Below, one piece after another: positions 35,994 to 45,704 of a DNA stretch of 64,000 nucleotides. The DNA lies in NCBI GenBank assembly GCA_002728135.1, contig PBVE01000009.1:1-64000 (forward strand), given 5' to 3'. Both the position numbers and the translations under genes were made by a program. Every line of letters starts with the position of its first letter. Position 1 is the stretch's first letter. The notes beneath the pieces were generated by a model that saw nothing but the letters and a program-made list of their open reading frames with translations, was not told the origin of the DNA and made no database searches. This stretch comes from Rhodospirillaceae bacterium. GTDB lineage: Bacteria > Pseudomonadota > Alphaproteobacteria > UBA828.

Positions 35994-38006
35994 ATGAATA
36001 TTAAAACTACTTGCCCTCGTGATTGTTATGACGCTTGTGGTATTGAGGTTAAAGTTGTGTCTAACCAGATTTCCAGCGTATCAGGAGATCCAGACCATCC
36101 ATATACACGTGGTTCGTTATGCGGTAAGTGTACTCTTGCTTATAATGGTGCTTTTCTAGATCCCAAACTTCGACTTGCAAATCCGCTAAGACGTGTTGGT
36201 GATAAGGGAACAGGTCAATTTGAGACGGTTACCTGGGACGAAGCCCTTGACTCAATATCTGCAAAATTAAAAGAAATAACAGATGATAATCCTGCTAAAA
36301 TACTCCATGCTCATTATACAGGAACATGCTCTCTTATAGCCAATAAGTTTCCCATGAGATTTTTCAACAAATTAGGAGCTACAGAGGTTGAGCCAGATAC
36401 AGTTTGTAATATGGCAGGACACATAGCTTTGGAACAACTAATTGGGACCTCGCTTGTTGGTTTTGACCCCCGCACATCTAAAGACTCTCACTCGATTTTT
36501 GTATGGGGTGCGAATCCATCAGCTACTGCCCCCCACGCTCATCAATATTGGTTAAAAGAATCTAATGCTAAAATAATAGTTATTGATCCAGTTCGTCACC
36601 AGACAGCAGAAAAAGCGGATTTGCATCTTCAACTAAGGCCTGGTTCAGATGCTGCTTTAGCTTTTTCTCTAATGCATGTACTTATTCATGAAAATGCATT
36701 AGATGAAGAATTTATTGAAAACTATACTATTGGATGGGATGAGCTTCTGCCAAAAGTGCTATTATGTAATCCCGAATGGGGGGCAAAGCACACTGGGCTA
36801 AAAAGAGATGATATAATCAAGGCTGCTAAAATATATGCTGAGGGGCCTTCACTGTTGTGGTTGGGGCAAGGTCTACAGCGACAAAGGCTTGGAGGTAATA
36901 TTATCAGATCCTGTGCTATTTTGCCTGCTATAACTGGTAACTTTAGTAAGCCTGGTTCGGGCCTGCTTTATTTAAATGGCAGTGGCCGTATGGGGGTTGA
37001 TGCTGATTATCTAACAGGGGCAAACCTTAGTAAAGATGTGCCAAGTATAAGCCATATGGATCTGGCTGAAAGATTGGAGAACAAATCAGAATCCAGCGCA
37101 TTTATTTGCTGGAATATTAATCCAGCAGTTTCTAATCCTGAGCAAGAACGATTACGTAGAGGCTTAGCTCGTGATGATTTATTTACGGTTGTGATTGATA
37201 TTTTTGAGACTGACAGTACAGACTACGCGGATTTTGTTCTTCCAGCAGCCTCCTTCTTAGAATTTGATGATTTAGTTTCAGGCTATTTCAATTTATCTTT
37301 TTCAGCTCAGGCTCAAGCCAAGCCACCCCATGGACAGTCTTTGCCGAATCAGGAAATTTTCAGAAAGTTGGCAAGTTTTATGAATTTTCCAGAAGAGGAG
37401 TTATATGAGTCGGATGAAAAGATTATTGAAAAAACGTTAAGGGATGTTGGCATTGAAGGGGGATTTAAAAAACTAAAATCTATTGGTACTACATGGCCGA
37501 CTGATGAACCTCAAATCCAATTCCCTGAAAAATTATTTCCAACAAGATCGGGAAAGATAGAAATATCAAGCTCCGTTGCTGAGAAAAAGGGTCTAGGTAG
37601 ACTTCCTGAACCTATTGTTGATGCACCAACGACCTCTGATAAATATAGGCTTATATCACCAGCCTCGAGATGGCTAATGAATGGAAGCTATGCTAATGAC
37701 GATAGAGTCATAAAAAAACTTGGTTCGCCTGAAGTTATTATAAATCCATTGGATGCAGATAGAATGGGACTGCATAAAGGTTCATTAGTTTCTCTTTCTA
37801 ATGAGGTGGGTTCAATTCGGCTAACAGTTGAAATTTCAGATGTTGTTAGACCGGGAGTGGTAATGAGTTATAAGGGGCGTTGGCCAAGACAGTGTCTTGG
37901 AGTTATGGGAAAAAACAATGTGAATTTTTTAAACCCAGGAACAAAGGCCGATATGGGTGAGAGTAGTGCTGTCCATAATATTGAGGTTTCTATAACGCCA
38001 GTTTAA
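35994..38006 (+). CDS. Molybdopterin oxidoreductase with one [4Fe-4S] cluster
   Basis: A 670-residue member of the DMSO-reductase superfamily; substrate unknown. The N terminus binds a [4Fe-4S] cluster through Cys7, Cys11, Cys15 and Cys43 (CPRDCYDAC then GSLCGKC). Cys138 in DTVCNMAGH may be the molybdenum ligand (inference). IFVWGANPSATAPH and GSGRMGVDADYLTG are dinucleotide-binding segments, and a molydopterin-binding C-terminal domain begins near residue 550. There is no Tat signal peptide, so it is cytosolic, and no partner subunit is adjacent. It lies 67 bases after mmsB behind ATGGAGGG, in line with the valine operon. Confidence 0.88.
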   Translation: MNIKTTCPRDCYDACGIEVKVVSNQISSVSGDPDHPYTRGSLCGKCTLAYNGAFLDPKLRLANPLRRVGDKGTGQFETVTWDEALDSISAKLKEITDDNPAKILHAHYTGTCSLIANKFPMRFFNKLGATEVEPDTVCNMAGHIALEQLIGTSLVGFDPRTSKDSHSIFVWGANPSATAPHAHQYWLKESNAKIIVIDPVRHQTAEKADLHLQLRPGSDAALAFSLMHVLIHENALDEEFIENYTIGWDELLPKVLLCNPEWGAKHTGLKRDDIIKAAKIYAEGPSLLWLGQGLQRQRLGGNIIRSCAILPAITGNFSKPGSGLLYLNGSGRMGVDADYLTGANLSKDVPSISHMDLAERLENKSESSAFICWNINPAVSNPEQERLRRGLARDDLFTVVIDIFETDSTDYADFVLPAASFLEFDDLVSGYFNLSFSAQAQAKPPHGQSLPNQEIFRKLASFMNFPEEELYESDEKIIEKTLRDVGIEGGFKKLKSIGTTWPTDEPQIQFPEKLFPTRSGKIEISSSVAEKKGLGRLPEPIVDAPTTSDKYRLISPASRWLMNGSYANDDRVIKKLGSPEVIINPLDADRMGLHKGSLVSLSNEVGSIRLTVEISDVVRPGVVMSYKGRWPRQCLGVMGKNNVNFLNPGTKADMGESSAVHNIEVSITPV

Positions 38007-38016
38007 AATCTGGAAT

Positions 38017-39243
38017 CTAGAAGAATGCTTGTATCCCAGTTTGTGATCTGCCTAAGATTAAGGCGTGAACGTCATGAGTTCCTTCGTATGTATTAACAGC
38101 TTCAAGATTCATAACATGTCTTATTATATGATATTCATCAGAAATACCGTTGCCCCCATGCATGTCTCTTGAGGCTCTTGCAATATTCAGGGATTTTCCG
38201 CATGAATTTCTTTTAACTAAAGATATCATTTCTGGGGATACATTGCCTTCATCAAAAAGCCTCCCAACGCGTAAACATGACTGTAAACTGATAGAAATTT
38301 CTGTTTGCATATCTGCCAGTTTTTTTTGAATGAGTTGGTTAGCCGCTAGTGGTTTGTTGAATTGTGTCCTTTCCATTGTATAGTCACGTGCCGCATGCCA
38401 ACAAAACTCGGCGGATCCTAAAGCCCCCCAAGCAATACCATAGCGAGCCCTATTTAGGCACTCGAATGGTCCCCTTAAACCACTTACTCCTGTCAATTCA
38501 TTTTCTGCAGGCACAAAAACCTCATCCATCTGGATCATACCAGTAACAGATGCCCGTAAAGAAAATTTTCCTTCTATCTTGGGTGCTTGGAGGCCTTTCA
38601 TGCCTTTTTCTAAAATGTATCCTCGGATATCGCCATCATCATTTTTTGCCCAAACAACAAATATATCGGCAATTGGTGAGTTGGTGATCCAATTTTTTGC
38701 ACCACTTACTAAAAAGCCATCACTTACCGATTTAGCTCTTGTCGTCATTGAACCCGGGTCAGATCCGTGATCGGGTTCGGTTAGTCCAAAACAGCCTACT
38801 AACTCACCATTTGCTAATCTGGGTAGATAGCGTTTTTTTTGTTCGGTAGTACCGAATACGTTTATTGGGTGCATGACTAGACTAGACTGAACGCTCATTG
38901 CAGATCTATAACCTGAATCAACTCGCTCAATTTCCCGAGCAACTAATCCATAACTAACGTAATTTATTCCTGCACAACCATACCCATCTATAGTTGACCC
39001 AAGAAGGCCTAGGCTTCCCATTTCAGTCATAATTTCTCTATGAAAAATTTCGTTGCGGTTGGCTTCCAGAATACGAGTCATCAACTTTTCTTGTGCATAT
39101 TCTTTTGCACTATCTCTAACCATACGTTCATCTTCAGTGAGTTGATTTTCTATGAGAAATGGATCATCCCATTTAAATTTATATGGTTTAGTAGTCCTTT
39201 TGGGGGGGATGGTTACTGCATTTGTGGCAGCTTTTGTGGTCAT
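38017..39243 (-). CDS. gcdH: Glutaryl-CoA dehydrogenase
   Basis: FAD enzyme that oxidises and decarboxylates glutaryl-CoA to crotonyl-CoA in lysine, tryptophan and related catabolism. The 408 residues carry [15 protein letters not shown], the arginine-bearing [19 protein letters not shown], and the C-terminal [16 protein letters not shown] with the catalytic glutamate, all typical of GCDH within the family. The N-terminal 20 residues are a basic, unstructured tail. It is convergent with the molybdoenzyme gene, ten bases away. Confidence 0.94.
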   Translation of the reverse strand: MTTKAATNAVTIPPKRTTKPYKFKWDDPFLIENQLTEDERMVRDSAKEYAQEKLMTRILEANRNEIFHREIMTEMGSLGLLGSTIDGYGCAGINYVSYGLVAREIERVDSGYRSAMSVQSSLVMHPINVFGTTEQKKRYLPRLANGELVGCFGLTEPDHGSDPGSMTTRAKSVSDGFLVSGAKNWITNSPIADIFVVWAKNDDGDIRGYILEKGMKGLQAPKIEGKFSLRASVTGMIQMDEVFVPAENELTGVSGLRGPFECLNRARYGIAWGALGSAEFCWHAARDYTMERTQFNKPLAANQLIQKKLADMQTEISISLQSCLRVGRLFDEGNVSPEMISLVKRNSCGKSLNIARASRDMHGGNGISDEYHIIRHVMNLEAVNTYEGTHDVHALILGRSQTGIQAFF

Positions 39244-39565
39244 TTTGATGCCTCATAAAATTTTTGTTTAGCTACTACATAATATCTATTTGTGGTTAAT
39301 CCAAGTTAACATCGAACATTAGTTTGATTGTAAATTATCATCATTCTTTTTTAAACATAAATAATCATGTCTATTGTTATGCATAATCCACTAGTTTTTT
39401 TTGTTATAAACCTTGTGAAATAAAAACAATTACCCAAGTAAAAGTCTCTGGAATGAAATCATTTAATACGCGGGCTTGTCGAATCTGTTAGCAAAGGTAT
39501 AAATAGTAATTATTATAGTTGATGAGGAGTATATTTAAAAAATTCCCCACACTTGGTAGATTATA
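39244..39565. other. Intergenic region before rpiB
   Basis: A gap of about 320 bases between divergent gcdH and rpiB. No reading frame of note was found. A promoter-like pair for rpiB lies at 39476-39503 (given separately). No glycine riboswitch or other structured leader was recognised despite glyA following rpiB. Confidence 0.5.
39476..39503 (+). promoter_or_regulatory. Promoter candidate for rpiB-glyA
   Basis: TTGTCG at 39476-39481, a 16-base spacer and TATAAA at 39498-39503, about 60 bases before the rpiB start. The downstream genes rpiB, glyA, nrdR and the rib cluster run in one direction with short gaps and may share it. Confidence 0.45.
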
Positions 39566-40000
39566 ATGGAAAAAAATATTGTTGCTATTGCATCTGATCA
39601 TGCTGGTTTCAAGCTAAAAACTCATTTACTTTATTTGCTTCAGCAAGATGGATACAACACACTCGATTTAGGCACAAATTCAGATGAATCTGTGGATTAT
39701 CCCATTTATGCCTCAAAATTGACTGCTAAAATTGAGAACGGACAAGTAGAACGTGGTGTGTTAATATGTGGTTCAGGGATCGGTATTAGTATCGCTGCTA
39801 ATCGCAGTCCTTCTGTCAGAGCGGCTTTATGCAGAGATGCTGATGATGCAGAAATGTCAAGACGTCATAATGATGCTAATGTTATTGCGTTATCTGGTAG
39901 CAAAATATCAGTCGAAGAGGCTTGGCATTTAGTTAAATTATTTTTAAACACTAAATTTGATGGTGGGCGTCATGCTCGACGAGTTAATCAAATAAGTTAG
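39566..40000 (+). CDS. rpiB: Ribose 5-phosphate isomerase B
   Basis: Interconverts ribose 5-phosphate and ribulose 5-phosphate. The 144 residues of the RpiB/LacAB family begin with VAIASDHAGFKLK and contain VDYPIYASKL, the active-site cysteine in GVLICGSGIGISIAANR, and the phosphate-binding RHNDANVIALSG. Placement upstream of glyA is common in alphaproteobacteria. Confidence 0.95.
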   Translation: MEKNIVAIASDHAGFKLKTHLLYLLQQDGYNTLDLGTNSDESVDYPIYASKLTAKIENGQVERGVLICGSGIGISIAANRSPSVRAALCRDADDAEMSRRHNDANVIALSGSKISVEEAWHLVKLFLNTKFDGGRHARRVNQIS

Positions 40001-40028
40001 TACCGTTTGAAACCTGTATCGGAAAAAC

Positions 40029-41357
40029 ATGAATTATATAAAAAATCGTAATAATGACATAGAGATTGAGGCCGCCTGTAAAGATTTTTTTTCTCAGTCA
40101 ATTGTTAAATCTGATCCTGAAATAGCTACTGCCATTTCTAGTGAATTAGAGCGATTACAAAATCAAATAGAATTAATTGCTTCAGAAAATATTGTATCTA
40201 AAGCAGTTCTCGATGCCCAGGGATCAATTATGACAAATAAATATGCTGAGGGATATCCGGGACGGAGATATTATGGCGGTTGTGAATGGATTGATGTGGC
40301 AGAAAATATAGCAATAAATCGGGCTCGTGAACTTTTTGGCTGTAAATTTGTTAATGTTCAACCTCATAGTGGTAGTCAGGCTAATCAAGCAGTATTTTTA
40401 GCAGCCCTTAATCCAGGGGATACACTTCTTGGAATGTCTCTATCTGCGGGCGGTCATTTAACTCATGGAGCTAAACCAAATCAATCTGGTAGGTGGTTTA
40501 ATTCTGTGCAATATGGAGTCAGGGAGACAGATGCACTTATTGATATTGACGAAATTGCAAAGCTAGCAAAAGATCATAAACCAAAACTCATTATAGCTGG
40601 TGGATCTGCATATCCCCGAATTATAGATTTTAAGAGATTCAATGAAGTTGCTAGAGATGTTGGTGCACTTTTCATGGTAGATATGGCACATTTTGCTGGT
40701 TTGGTAGCAGCAGGAGTTCACCCTAGTCCTTTTCCTTATGCAGATGTTGTAACTACCACTACACACAAAACACTCCGCGGCCCGAGAGGTGGGATGATTC
40801 TTACGAATAATGAAAATCTAGCCAAGAAAATTGATTCAGCTATTTTCCCTGGTTTACAGGGAGGTCCTTTGGAACATGTAATTGCAGCAAAGGCTGTGGC
40901 TTTTGGTGAGGCTCTCAGAGCTGATTTTAAAGATTATGCTACTAATGTAGTTAAAAATGCAAAACAACTTTCATCTACACTTGAGTCAAAGGGTTTTAAT
41001 GTCGTATCTGGAGGAACCGATACACATCTCTTGCTGCTTGATCTTCGTTCAAAAGGAATAACAGGAAAATTAGCTGAAACAGCTTTGGAGGAATCGGGTA
41101 TGACTTGTAATAAAAATAGTGTACCTTTTGATCCTCAAAAACCAACTGTAACTTCTGGGGTGAGGTTAGGCACTGCAGCTGGTACTAGTCGAGGTTTTAG
41201 AAAGCAGGAATTTCATCAAATAGGGTTGTGGATAGCCTCAGTCCTAGATAATCTTGCATGCAATTCCTCCTTACCCGAGGAAAAGATTGAAAATCAGAAG
41301 TTTGTAAGGAAAGAGGTTCAAGAATTATGTCGTTTATTCCCAATATACACAGACTAG
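40029..41357 (+). CDS. glyA: Serine hydroxymethyltransferase
   Basis: Interconverts serine and glycine with transfer of a one-carbon unit to tetrahydrofolate, PLP-dependent. The 442 residues contain [28 protein letters not shown], and the PLP lysine in [15 protein letters not shown]. The N terminus is longer than in E. coli by about 25 residues, so a later start is possible though no better ATG is evident. Folate and nucleotide genes nearby (nrdR) fit the usual context. Confidence 0.95.
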   Translation: MNYIKNRNNDIEIEAACKDFFSQSIVKSDPEIATAISSELERLQNQIELIASENIVSKAVLDAQGSIMTNKYAEGYPGRRYYGGCEWIDVAENIAINRARELFGCKFVNVQPHSGSQANQAVFLAALNPGDTLLGMSLSAGGHLTHGAKPNQSGRWFNSVQYGVRETDALIDIDEIAKLAKDHKPKLIIAGGSAYPRIIDFKRFNEVARDVGALFMVDMAHFAGLVAAGVHPSPFPYADVVTTTTHKTLRGPRGGMILTNNENLAKKIDSAIFPGLQGGPLEHVIAAKAVAFGEALRADFKDYATNVVKNAKQLSSTLESKGFNVVSGGTDTHLLLLDLRSKGITGKLAETALEESGMTCNKNSVPFDPQKPTVTSGVRLGTAAGTSRGFRKQEFHQIGLWIASVLDNLACNSSLPEEKIENQKFVRKEVQELCRLFPIYTD

Positions 41358-41378
41358 TATTAATTTGGAGCAAGTAAG

Positions 41379-41852
41379 ATGCGATGCCCCTTTTGCGGCA
41401 ATGACGATACACAAGTAAAAGACTCACGTCCGACAGAAGATAGCACAGCAATTAGACGTCGAAGACAGTGTCCTAATTGTGCAGCACGATTTACAACTTT
41501 TGAACGTATTCAGCTGAGAGAGTTAGTTGTAATAAAATCAAATAAACAACGTGCTCCATTTGAACGAGATAAACTGCTACGCTCCATGATGATTGCAATG
41601 CAAAAACGTCCAGTGACACCTGATAGGGTCGAGCGTGTTGCTAATGGTATCGTAAGGCGTTTAGAGAGTTTAGGGGAAACAGAAATCCCTTCAACAGTGA
41701 TTGGTGAGATGGTAATGGAGGCATTGCGCAATTTAGACTCAGTTGCATATGTAAGGTTTGCTTCAGTGTATAGAAATTTTCATGAAGCTCGCGATTTTGA
41801 ACAATTCATTGGCGAATTGAGTGGTGACGACGAGCAGCAACCCGAGAATTAA
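41379..41852 (+). CDS. nrdR: Transcriptional repressor NrdR
   Basis: Represses ribonucleotide reductase genes through an ATP/dATP-sensing ATP-cone. The 157 residues begin with the zinc ribbon [18 protein letters not shown] and [15 protein letters not shown] (Cys-x2-Cys twice), followed by the ATP-cone with [20 protein letters not shown]. Its 3' end overlaps the proposed ribD start by 32 bases, an arrangement (nrdR-ribD) widely seen in proteobacteria. Confidence 0.96.
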   Translation: MRCPFCGNDDTQVKDSRPTEDSTAIRRRRQCPNCAARFTTFERIQLRELVVIKSNKQRAPFERDKLLRSMMIAMQKRPVTPDRVERVANGIVRRLESLGETEIPSTVIGEMVMEALRNLDSVAYVRFASVYRNFHEARDFEQFIGELSGDDEQQPEN

Positions 41853-42954
41853 TTCAACAAGTTATACGCGTTATATGGAAATGGCGCTGAGGCTTGCCAG
41901 ATGGGGTTTAGGTAAAACTGCACCAAACCCTTCTGTTGGCTGTGTATTAGTTAAGGACGAAAAAGTTGTAGGTCGTGGATGGACAGGTTATGGAGGCCGG
42001 CCTCATGCTGAGCAAATAGCTATTGAGCGAGCAGGGAAACAAACTATAGATGCAACTGCCTATATCACTCTTGAACCTTGTGCTCATCAGGGTGTGACAC
42101 CTCCCTGTGTCGATACAATAATAGAAGCCGGAATATCTAAAGCCGTTATAGCAGTTATGGACCCTGACCCACGTGTTTCTGGACGGGGAATTAAAAAACT
42201 TGAGACCGCAGGCATAAATGTTGTAACAGGGGTTTGTGCTGATCAGGCATTGGAATTAAATGCAGGTTTCTTCGCGAAAACTACAGAAGAGCGACCATTC
42301 GTGACAATTAAAGTTGCATCTACCGCTGATGGTTTTATTGCAACCAGAAACGGTGATAGTAAATGGATTACAAGCCCAAAAAGTAGAGAATGGGGACATT
42401 TATTAAGATCAGAAAATGATGCGGTTTTAGTAGGAATAGGTACAGTTTTGTCAGATAATCCATCTTTGACTGTCCGTTTGCCGGGTTTATACAACACTTC
42501 TCCAATAAGGATTGTTCTTGATAATAATTTACGAACACCATTGGGTTCAAAGCTAGTTTCTAGCGCTAAAGAAGTGCCGACTTGGCTGTTAACTACTAAA
42601 GATTTAAATAGTCTTGCTCACCGTAAGATGTATGAACAGTCTGGTGTTGAGATAGTAAGTCTGGGTAAAGTTCCTAGTGGGCAGCTGGGTATAACAAATA
42701 TTTTTAAAGTCTTGGCTAAAAGGGGTGTTACACGATTATTGGTTGAGGGAGGAAGTAAAGTAACAGGAAGCTTTCTTAGGTCTCAACTAGTTGATGAAAT
42801 TTATTGGTTTAGGTCAGGAAAAATTTTGGGAGAAAATAATATTTCTGCAGTCGCGGAACTAGGGATAAAGGATTTAGCAAATGCACCGAGGTTCATACTG
42901 AAAGAGCGTAAATTAATTGTTGATGAAACACTAGAAGTTTATAAACGAAAGTAA
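41821..42954 (+). CDS. ribD: Bifunctional diaminohydroxyphosphoribosylaminopyrimidine deaminase/reductase
   Basis: Performs the second and third steps of riboflavin synthesis. The 377 residues comprise an N-terminal zinc deaminase (about 20-150) with [11 protein letters not shown] and [15 protein letters not shown], and a C-terminal NADPH reductase with [32 protein letters not shown] and [14 protein letters not shown]. The start is uncertain: GTG 41821 or 41824; the family-conserved tyrosine before the first helix rules out ATG 41875. Twelve bases separate it from ribE. Confidence 0.94.
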   Translation: MVTTSSNPRINSTSYTRYMEMALRLARWGLGKTAPNPSVGCVLVKDEKVVGRGWTGYGGRPHAEQIAIERAGKQTIDATAYITLEPCAHQGVTPPCVDTIIEAGISKAVIAVMDPDPRVSGRGIKKLETAGINVVTGVCADQALELNAGFFAKTTEERPFVTIKVASTADGFIATRNGDSKWITSPKSREWGHLLRSENDAVLVGIGTVLSDNPSLTVRLPGLYNTSPIRIVLDNNLRTPLGSKLVSSAKEVPTWLLTTKDLNSLAHRKMYEQSGVEIVSLGKVPSGQLGITNIFKVLAKRGVTRLLVEGGSKVTGSFLRSQLVDEIYWFRSGKILGENNISAVAELGIKDLANAPRFILKERKLIVDETLEVYKRK

Positions 42955-42966
42955 TAATTAGAAGTT

Positions 42967-43560
42967 ATGTTTACTGGAATAATTACAAATTTAGGAAAAA
43001 TAAGAGAAATTTGCCCTAATGAGGGGGGAGATAAAAGATTAATTATTGGAGCCCAGTGGGGTAAAAGACCCATAGAGTTAGGTATGTCTATTTCTTGTTC
43101 AGGTGTTTGTTTGACAGTTGTTGAGTATGCTGTTGATTGGTTTGCAGTTGATGTGTCAGAGGAAACCCTATCATGTACTACTTTGGGGAGATGGAAGTCT
43201 GGCGATAATATTAATTTGGAACGTTCACTTAAAGCTGGAGACGAATTAGGAGGTCATATTGTTAGCGGGCATATTGATGGCATAGGAAAAATTGATTCTA
43301 TTTCTCCAGATGGTGACAGTAGCAAAATTGTTGTTGCTGCACCCAAAGAAATATTACGTTTTGTGGCAAAAAAAGGATCTATTGCTTTAGATGGTATTTC
43401 TTTAACTGTGAATGAAGTTAGTAGTCGATTTTTTGAAATTAACATTATTCCGCATACACAGGCTGTTACAACTCTGGGAAAAATTACTTCGGGGGAATTT
43501 GTAAACCTTGAAGTAGATATGTTGGCACGTTACGTCGCTCGAATAACTGAATATAAGTGA
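42967..43560 (+). CDS. ribE: Riboflavin synthase alpha chain
   Basis: Dismutates two lumazines into riboflavin and a pyrimidine, the final step. The 197 residues are two repeated lumazine-binding barrels, each beginning with a MFTGII- or LGGHIVSGHIDGIG-type motif; MSISCSGVCLTV and SIALDGISLTVNEV are the matching halves of the repeat. The stop overlaps the ribBX start (GTGA), so the two are coupled. Confidence 0.95.
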   Translation: MFTGIITNLGKIREICPNEGGDKRLIIGAQWGKRPIELGMSISCSGVCLTVVEYAVDWFAVDVSEETLSCTTLGRWKSGDNINLERSLKAGDELGGHIVSGHIDGIGKIDSISPDGDSSKIVVAAPKEILRFVAKKGSIALDGISLTVNEVSSRFFEINIIPHTQAVTTLGKITSGEFVNLEVDMLARYVARITEYK

Positions 43561-44735
43561 GACTAATGATTAAATCAAAAAGCAATTATACTTTAGCTTC
43601 AACAGAAGAAATTATTGAAGAATTTCGTAATGGTCGGATGGTTATACTCGTTGATGATGAAGAACGTGAGAATGAAGGTGACTTAATTATACCTGCACAA
43701 ATGGCTACACCCGACTCTATAAATTTTATGGCACGGTATGGTAGAGGCTTAATTTGTTTAGCCCTGACTCAGGAGCGATGCCAGACTCTTGGTCTTGAAT
43801 TAATGCCTAAACGTAATGAATCACGACATGATACTGCCTTCACATTATCAATAGAGGCCCGGGAAGGAATTACAACTGGAATTTCAGCTGTTGATAGAGC
43901 AGTAACTGTTGGTGTCGCAATAGATCCAGCTAAAGGATTATCAGATATTACATCTCCCGGCCATGTTTTCCCTCTTATGGCACGAGATGGGGGATGTCTT
44001 GTGCGTGCTGGCCATACTGAAGCAGGTGTTGATCTAGCTAGGTTAGCAGGGCTAAATCCTGCTGCGGTTATTTGTGAAATTATGAGTGAAGATGGCACTA
44101 TGGCAAGAATGCCTGACCTTATTAATTTTGCCAAAAACCATGAAATAAAAATTGGTACCATTGAGTCTCTTATAGCTTATCGCCTACGTTATGACACCAT
44201 TGTTCAGCATGTTCACCAAAGTACATTCAACAGTCTTCACGGTGGTGAATTTCAAATGCACTTGTATGTAAATACTGTTGAATACGCGGAACATATAGCA
44301 CTTGTTAAGGGAGATATTTCGGGAGAAGAGCCAGTGCTCGTTAGAGTCCATGATTTTAATCCTCTAGAAGACGTTTTGATGAGTGTAGATGCAAATCAAG
44401 GCGGGCGACTGCAGTCTGCAATGGATGTTGTTGGAAAAACAGGCCGGGGGATTATCATTTTAATCAGAGAGCCTAGACAAACTCGTGTTACAGATCTTCT
44501 CAATACAAAAAATAATAAGACTGGGTCTATTGGACTACGTGATTACGGAATTGGTGCTCAAATTCTTCTGGATTTAGGTGTTAAAAATATGACTCTTCTA
44601 CATAATACCCATTGGACAATAGTAGGGCTTGATGGTTATGGTTTGACTGTTACGGGCCATCAAGATTTACCTGTTTTTGGTCCAAATTTTGCTGAGGAGA
44701 GTCTAAATTTATCTTTAGGAGCTTCTGATGGGTAG
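43557..44735 (+). CDS. ribB: RibBX: DHBP synthase fused to a degenerate GTP cyclohydrolase II domain
   Basis: The N-terminal half (about 15-210) is 3,4-dihydroxy-2-butanone 4-phosphate synthase, with LVDDEERENEGDLI and the catalytic AGHTEAGVDLARL, which makes the four-carbon unit of riboflavin. The C-terminal half (about 215-392) keeps the GTP cyclohydrolase II fold and end motif YGIGAQILLDLGV, but the zinc site has gone: the region normally holding three cysteines reads NPLEDVLMSVDANQGGRLQ, and the half has no cysteine at all. This matches the RibBX variant described for Proteobacteria. GTG 43557 overlaps the ribE stop; ATG 43566 is the alternative. Confidence 0.93.
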   Translation: MRLMIKSKSNYTLASTEEIIEEFRNGRMVILVDDEERENEGDLIIPAQMATPDSINFMARYGRGLICLALTQERCQTLGLELMPKRNESRHDTAFTLSIEAREGITTGISAVDRAVTVGVAIDPAKGLSDITSPGHVFPLMARDGGCLVRAGHTEAGVDLARLAGLNPAAVICEIMSEDGTMARMPDLINFAKNHEIKIGTIESLIAYRLRYDTIVQHVHQSTFNSLHGGEFQMHLYVNTVEYAEHIALVKGDISGEEPVLVRVHDFNPLEDVLMSVDANQGGRLQSAMDVVGKTGRGIIILIREPRQTRVTDLLNTKNNKTGSIGLRDYGIGAQILLDLGVKNMTLLHNTHWTIVGLDGYGLTVTGHQDLPVFGPNFAEESLNLSLGASDG

Positions 44736-45189
44736 TAGTGGCAATGTTCTAATAGTAACAGCAGAGTTTTATCAGGAAATAAGTTCTGAACTTGAGGCAG
44801 GGGCCAGAGATTTTTTAGATGATAAGGGTATTACATATACTCGTGTGTCTGTACCTGGTGCATTTGAGATTCCTGCTGCTGTAAAGATGGGATACGCATC
44901 AGAGCGCTTTGGGGGGTTTATAGCACTTGGTTGTGTCATAAGGGGCGAGACATCACACTACGATTATGTTTGTTCAGAAAGTGCCAGAGGGCTAAGTGAT
45001 CTTGCACTTAGATACAATCTTCCCATAGGATATGGAATACTAACTGTAGAAAACCATGATCAAGCCTGGGTTAGGGCTTCCCGGGAAAATGGGAACAAGG
45101 GTGGTAAAACTGCTGCTGCATGTATTCAAATGATGTCATTAAAGGATAAATTAATTATTAAAGATAAAAAATCCTTAACAGAGAACTAA
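44728..45189 (+). CDS. ribH: 6,7-dimethyl-8-ribityllumazine synthase
   Basis: Condenses the pyrimidine and the four-carbon phosphate from RibB to lumazine. The 153 residues contain VSVPGAFEIPAAVKMG, ALGCVIRGETSHYDYV with its catalytic histidine, and PIGYGILTVENHDQAW. It overlaps the end of ribBX by eight bases and abuts nusB (TAATG), completing a ribD-E-BX-H-nusB operon typical of alphaproteobacteria. Confidence 0.96.
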   Translation: MGSSGNVLIVTAEFYQEISSELEAGARDFLDDKGITYTRVSVPGAFEIPAAVKMGYASERFGGFIALGCVIRGETSHYDYVCSESARGLSDLALRYNLPIGYGILTVENHDQAWVRASRENGNKGGKTAAACIQMMSLKDKLIIKDKKSLTEN

Positions 45190-45704
45190 TGAATAATAAG
45201 TTCCATAAAACTTCCTCTCTTAGCAGGTCAGCTGCTAGATTAGCCGCTGTGCAGGCACTTTACCAAATAGAAGAATCAAATATTAGTGCAGAAAATGCTA
45301 TTGAAGAATTTCTTTCATACCGAATTGGGAAAGGTTTAGGGGAGAATAACAACTATCAGAAAGTTGATACCGAATACTTTTCTTTAATTGTAACTGGAGT
45401 ATCAGTGCAATTGTCTCAGCTGGATAACGAGTTAGAAAAATGTATATCTGTGAACTGGAATATAAATAGGCTTGGACCGCTAATGCATTCTCTGTTAAGG
45501 GCGGGTATATTTGAGCTTTTGAATAGGCCAGATATTCCTGTAAAGGTAGTAATAAGTGAGTATATTGAGCTTTCACATGATTTTTTTGATAGTAAAGATT
45601 CAGCTTTTGTGAATGCAGTATTAGATTGTGTATCAAAGATGCTAAAATCCGACACAAATCCAAAAGTTAGAGGCTTAAATGGGTTTTCCCAAACCAAGCA
45701 ATGA
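45189..45704 (+). CDS. nusB: Transcription antitermination protein NusB
   Basis: Binds boxA with S10 during rRNA antitermination. The 171 residues form the all-helical NusB fold, with SRSAARLAAVQALYQIEES at the N terminus and VVISEYIELSHDFFDSKDSAFVNAVLD at about 120-147 (given in part by its key residues DSKDSAFVNAVLD). It starts in the ribH stop codon and overlaps the thiL start by 26 bases. Confidence 0.95.
   Translation: MNNKFHKTSSLSRSAARLAAVQALYQIEESNISAENAIEEFLSYRIGKGLGENNNYQKVDTEYFSLIVTGVSVQLSQLDNELEKCISVNWNINRLGPLMHSLLRAGIFELLNRPDIPVKVVISEYIELSHDFFDSKDSAFVNAVLDCVSKMLKSDTNPKVRGLNGFSQTKQ

Noticed and set aside
39244-39565. Search for a glycine riboswitch before rpiB-glyA
   Set aside because: No recognisable tandem aptamer structure; only a promoter-like pair was seen.
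43769-44161. 130-codon opposite-strand frame within ribBX
   Set aside because: Shadow of a firmly identified gene; no start signals and no plausible protein.
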